Of a stretch of 64,000 nt of DNA, positions 59,865 to 64,000 are shown in pieces. Positions within the stretch are counted from its first letter, which is position 1, and each line of letters begins with the position of its first letter. This DNA comes from Edaphochlamys debaryana. Taxonomy: Eukaryota; Chlorophyta; Chlorophyceae; Chlamydomonadales. Location of the stretch: positions 434,001-498,000 of the forward strand of contig JAEHOE010000018.1 of assembly GCA_016858145.1 (NCBI GenBank), written 5' to 3'. Position numbers and translations under genes: made by a program. A model generated the notes under the pieces. The model saw only the letters and a program-made list of their open reading frames with translations. It did not search any database and had not been told where the DNA came from.

Positions 59865-62800
59865 TTACTCCGAGCTTGTAAACCGCTTCAGGCCATTCCT
59901 AAATGCCTTGGCCGCGGCAAGCATCTTCTTGAGCACCCCCTTCTTCTTACGCACAGCGCTGCCATCGACAACAGGGCCTTTGTCGGTGTTGCCAGGGGCC
60001 GGCACGTCGGGACCCGTCATCTTCGCCACTGCCGTCACAGCCGCCGCGGTGCTGCGCAGCGCTGCGCTATCCGTCCTGCCCGCACCTACAACCGGCGCGG
60101 ACCCCAGGTGGCTTGGGGCAGGGTCGCCCCCCGCCCTTGCGGCGGCGTCAGTTGCGTTTGTAGAGAACTTCTGTGCTGCCCAGGAGCCGGAGTGCGTGTT
60201 TGCTGGAGAGCCCGTCGGGGTCATCTTGACGTGTACGCAAGAGCCGTCCCTTGCAGTTACGGCCTTGACACTGACCGGTGCTAGGCTGCCGCTGGGACTG
60301 GCCGCCGCCGCCGTCGACGGGCTTGGTGTCGCAGTGACGGTAGCGGTGGCTCCCACTGCTTGTCCGTGTCCGCTGGATGGGGCCGTTCCGGACACCGATA
60401 AGGCGGCTTCCACCCCTGTTGGGGCCGGCACGATCTGCCCGCTGGCGGCTCGCCGGTTGACAGAAACCAGCGAGGCGCCGCGGACGCTGCCGGCTGTTTC
60501 GCAGTTGGGGCCCGAGCCCAACTGGCTGGCACCGGCCGTCTGGACGCTGCGGCCGTTGCCCCTGAACACAGAAGAGTTCTGGGAAGCTGAGGGCGGCGAC
60601 GCACACCACTGGGCGTCGCTGTCAACCGCAACCTGCACCGAAACACGTTGCAAGGGGCATTGTGAGCAGACGCAAGCGAAAGCAAGTCAGAACGGGAACA
60701 GCTCCCTGATACAACGCCTCGGGCAATCAAGGCTTCTAAGAACCGTCATACGGCTACGTAGGCCTAGCGTAGGCTTGGCAAGCAAGCATGCAGCGAAAGT
60801 GTTCGGTGGGACCCACCTGCGAGCTGCTCAGCGCGCTGGAGCCAAAGCGCGTCATGCGGCCGCGGTGTGAGCTGCTGGCGCCCGCCGTGGCCGCCGCAAC
60901 GGCCAAGGGCTGCGCCGACGCGGCGGCGCTCACGGCCACCGCCGCCACTCGCAGCGACGCGCCCTGCAGCAAGGTGAACGACACCTGCCTGACGGCGCCG
61001 CCGAGGCCCCTGCCCCCGCTGCCGGTGCCGCCGGCGGCAGAGTCCGTGATGGCGACGGCCGCTACCGCGTCCGTGGCGGCGAGACGTAACGCGCTGGGAG
61101 GGCGCTCGCCGCCGGCGGTGCTGCTCGGGGTTCGCTGCGCCGCCGGCGCGTCCCCAATGTCGGGCTGAGAGCAGCTCTTGCGGAGCACGCAGCCTCCAGA
61201 CATGGAGTTCTCGCGGCTAGCGCAGTCACCATTGGCGCTGAGCACGCGAATGGCCAGGCCGAGCGATCCCTGGCCGTCCGCGTCCTCGGCCTCGTCCTCC
61301 TCCGCGACAGACGTGACCGCCGCCAGCTGCAGCCGAGGCAGGGGGGCGGTGGCGGCCCAGCGCTCGCTCGCGGTGGACGCATTCGCAGAGCCGCGATGGA
61401 CTGAAGGGCCGTCGGAGCCGGGCACGGCCGCGGCGATGCCGCCGGAGGGCTCGCGGCCGCTGCTGCTGCCGGGCAGCAGGCTGAGGAGCCTGATGGCGGC
61501 GCTGCGGAGGCCGCGGCCCAGGCCGCCGCCAGTGCTGGCCGCGCCGCCGCCGCCGCCGGCCTGCCTGCCGCTGCCGCTGGCGGCAGACGAGGCCCGCACG
61601 TTAGCGGGGCTCGCGCCTGAGTCACCGCGGCCGGGTTCCGTCATCTGCCCTGACTTCGCCTCCGTCAGAGTGCCTGCCCGCTTAAAAAGCGCTCTCTCGC
61701 TGGCCTGCGCTCGCGCCCCCGACCCCACGACAGGGCCCATGATCGGGAGGTTGGTCACAGACCCGAAGCGGCGACCAGCCGCAGCCGCCGCAGCCCTGGC
61801 GGCGCCGCCGGGCCTGACGTGAGGCGGTACGAAGCCCGGGCGGTGTTTGAGCTCGGGCGCGCCCACGGGCGTCGCGAGCTCGTCCCAGGCTTCGGTGATC
61901 GCGCTGGTCGTGTGCCGGGGCGCCGAGTGCGAGATGCTGCTCGGCGGGGAGCATCCCGCGTCGATCCGTGCGAACCACGGGTCAGGCGCGTGAGAGCTCC
62001 GCAGCCCCGTAGAGCTCTCCAGCGCCGAGACGCTGACTACAGCGCCAGCCTCGCGCTGCTGCTGTCGGGAGGAGGTGTCGGCCGGGGACACCAGCGCAGC
62101 GGGATTGCTCGAGGGGAGGTTGGCGGGCACTTGCAGGGGCGGCACTGGCTGTGCCGAGGGCGCCGAGGGGCCTGCAAGGGTCCGACCAGGGCCCACGACC
62201 CCAACCGGCCCGCGCGTGCCGCTCGTAACTGGCGCAGCAGCTGTCGTACAGTCCTTCGGCGCAGACACCCTGCCGTACACGCCGTGTGTACCGTGTACGT
62301 GCTTTGCGATCTCCTCCTGGTGTTGCTGTACGAGTACAGCGGAGCTGTTCGCGACGGCCTGCCGCCGCGCCTCCGCGGCGGCCGCGGCCTGCTTGAGTGC
62401 AGAGGCTGTGAAGCCGCGGCTGCCTGCATCGGTCAGCTGCGTCGGCAGCGGCTGGCGGGGGCCAAGCTCTGGCTGAGACGGGGCCACGAGCTTGGGTAGG
62501 GGCTGGCTGAGCGTCTGGCCTTCCGCTGCACGTTTGTGGCTGGGCAGGGCTGCCGCCGGCGCTGAGGGACCGGGTGCCGGCTTGGGCGGTTGTTGCTGGG
62601 CCTGCCCTGGGCCCCAGGCCTCAGCGACCGGGGCGGGGATGGGCTGGGCCTGTGGTTGGGCCTGCGCCTGGGGGACCGACGCCATCGGCTGGGCCGTGGC
62701 CGGCGTCGGGCCCGGCTGTGCTTCGCGATGTGGACTGCCGCTTCCCTCCTTTACGACATTCGGGCTGGCTAACAGTGTGCCCTCCGCCGCCCTGCGCACG

Positions 62801-64000
62801 TCCCAGAAGTACGGCATGTCCAGGAGCTCGCGCACCGTGGGCCGGTGCCGGGGGTCCAGGCGCAGACACGCCTCCACCAGCTCAAGCAGACGCGGCTCCA
62901 GCTCGGGAAGCCGCTGGCGGAGCGTCTTGCGGATTGCAGGAGGAGCCGCGGCGTACGGTGCCAAGGAGGGGTTTGCCACCATCCGAGCCGCCTGGAGCGG
63001 CGCCAAAGGTCCTAGGCAGGACATGATTCGCCAGAGCTGATCGGCCGTTGAGTGCCCTGCAGTTCCAGGGAAGAGCGAGGTGAGAGGCATCGCAGATGGC
63101 TAGAAGTGCTATAACGGAGGAAACAACAACTACCGGCAGCCACAATGGCTCGCGGAGGGGTCTGGGGCAATGAGTGGGCGAGTGCGTCACCACGCAGGCA
63201 GTCATACACCTACCGGGGAGAAGCGCCCTGCCCGTGGCCATCTCGGCAATGGTGCAGCCCAGGCTCCACACCTGGGGAGGAAAGGGAGGGTAGGAAGGCA
63301 CACACAGGGTCAGCATGACAGCGAGAGAGCACAGACAGGGCAACTCCGCAAGTGCCACCAGTCACCAACTCACATCGGCGCCTGCTCCGTAGTGATCGCT
63401 GACCAGAACCTCTGAGGGTCGGCAAAGGGGCGGAGGAAGAGGGCGTTAGACTCGCAGCCTGAACTGGGCTGCTCTCCCGCCTCCCCCTTACTTGGGCGCC
63501 CCCACTCGCCTGGCGCCCGGTACCAGCGTGTGACGCAGTAGCTGGTGAACTTGTCGACCTCACGGGGACCGCACTTGGTGGGGCGGGCGAAGCCGAAGTC
63601 ACACAGCTTGGCGACGCCGGTTGCGGGATCCAGCAGCACGTTGGCGGGCTTGATGTCGCGGTGGAGCACCTGCCAGGGTGGGGGAAGCCGGTAGGGTCAC
63701 GGGCACGCAGGCTCCACATAACGTCCTCCCTCCTACCCTCCACCTACCCCTGCTTGGCCCCGCTCAAACCCCTGCCCCCACCTTCTTGTCGTGCAGGTAC
63801 GCCACCCCGCTCAGCAGCTGCCACGCCAGCAGCTTGGTGGCGGCGGGGGCCAGGCCGGTGGGCTGCAGGTCCAGCTGGTCGTGCAGGCTGGGGCCCACAA
63901 ATTCAAACACCATGTACACACGACCGGTCTTGGACCTGAACGCTGTAAGGAGCTTGACCACGTTGGGGTGATCTAGGGTCTCGAGCACCTTGGCCTCTCG
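59865..64000 (-). CDS. CDKL-like protein kinase K5 (5' end beyond window)
   Basis: Partial gene; the window starts inside the helix-C exon ([13 protein letters not shown]). Exons: 63782-64000, 63510-63669, 63374-63411, 63214-63271, 60817-63056, 59865-60632; 1,160 residues visible. [29 protein letters not shown] and VWSLGC are intact; the glycine loop lies outside. The tail is the longest of the five, with [12 protein letters not shown]...PPHVRP and an acidic [15 protein letters not shown] patch. A seventh exon is proposed: the donor CAG-GTGGGT at 60817 and acceptor GTGCAG before 60632 are both phase 0, and the joined end ([15 protein letters not shown]) supplies the basic helix found at the C terminus of the other paralogues. 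Without that splice the frame would stop at 60754. K5 is the most diverged in the intron before the last kinase segment. Confidence 0.85.

Noticed and set aside
60754..63090. K5 ending at 60754 without a further splice
   Set aside because: The last residues of this reading match none of the paralogue C termini, while a canonical phase-0 donor/acceptor pair leads to an exon with the expected basic end. The unspliced form remains a possible minor isoform.

Overview
This window looks like nuclear DNA of a chlamydomonadalean green alga (Chlamydomonas/Volvox relatives). The support is very high GC, many short introns ending in CAG, TGTAA-type polyadenylation signals, Ala/Gly/Pro-rich low-complexity protein segments, and a family of CDK-like (CDKL) kinases. 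No bacterial-style operons, rRNA, tRNA or CRISPR arrays were seen. Gene models were built by hand from splice sites, frame and protein motifs; no similarity search was run.

Layout. 1-6349 (-): the Gag-Pol ORF of a Ty3/Gypsy-type LTR retrotransposon, open for about 2,116 codons and running off the left edge inside the integrase. It carries an extra PHD-type zinc finger between RNase H and integrase. 6350-9489: non-coding, probably containing the element's leader and LTR. 9490-10080 (+): a small Gln-rich heptad-repeat protein with a conserved-looking C-terminal domain. 10081-13849: mostly non-coding, with several repeats. 13850-19461 (-): tyrosyl-DNA phosphodiesterase 1 with an N-terminal FHA domain, 14 exons, all phases consistent. 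20013-27386 (+): a 15-exon protein with ribonuclease-inhibitor-type leucine-rich repeats and a long disordered tail carrying eight NPF and two DPF motifs. It is divergently transcribed from TDP1 across a 551-bp gap.

28558-64000: an array of five CDKL-like kinase paralogues, here called K1 (+), K2 (+), K3 (-), K4 (-) and K5 (-, cut by the right edge). Their kinase cores and even introns are nearly identical, but their C-terminal tails are long and divergent. All five tails retain a TP-x-GAP...PHVRP motif, and all five genes split the APE motif with a GC-AG intron. A LINE with an intact endonuclease/reverse transcriptase ORF (34710-38642, -) sits between K1 and K2.

The two retroelements are the mobile fraction. 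The host genes are a DNA-repair enzyme (TDP1), a probable endocytic or membrane-traffic scaffold (LRR-NPF) and a locally expanded kinase family. CDKL kinases regulate cilium length and assembly in green algae, but a ciliary role for these copies is inference only. The first exons of K1 and K2 were not found.
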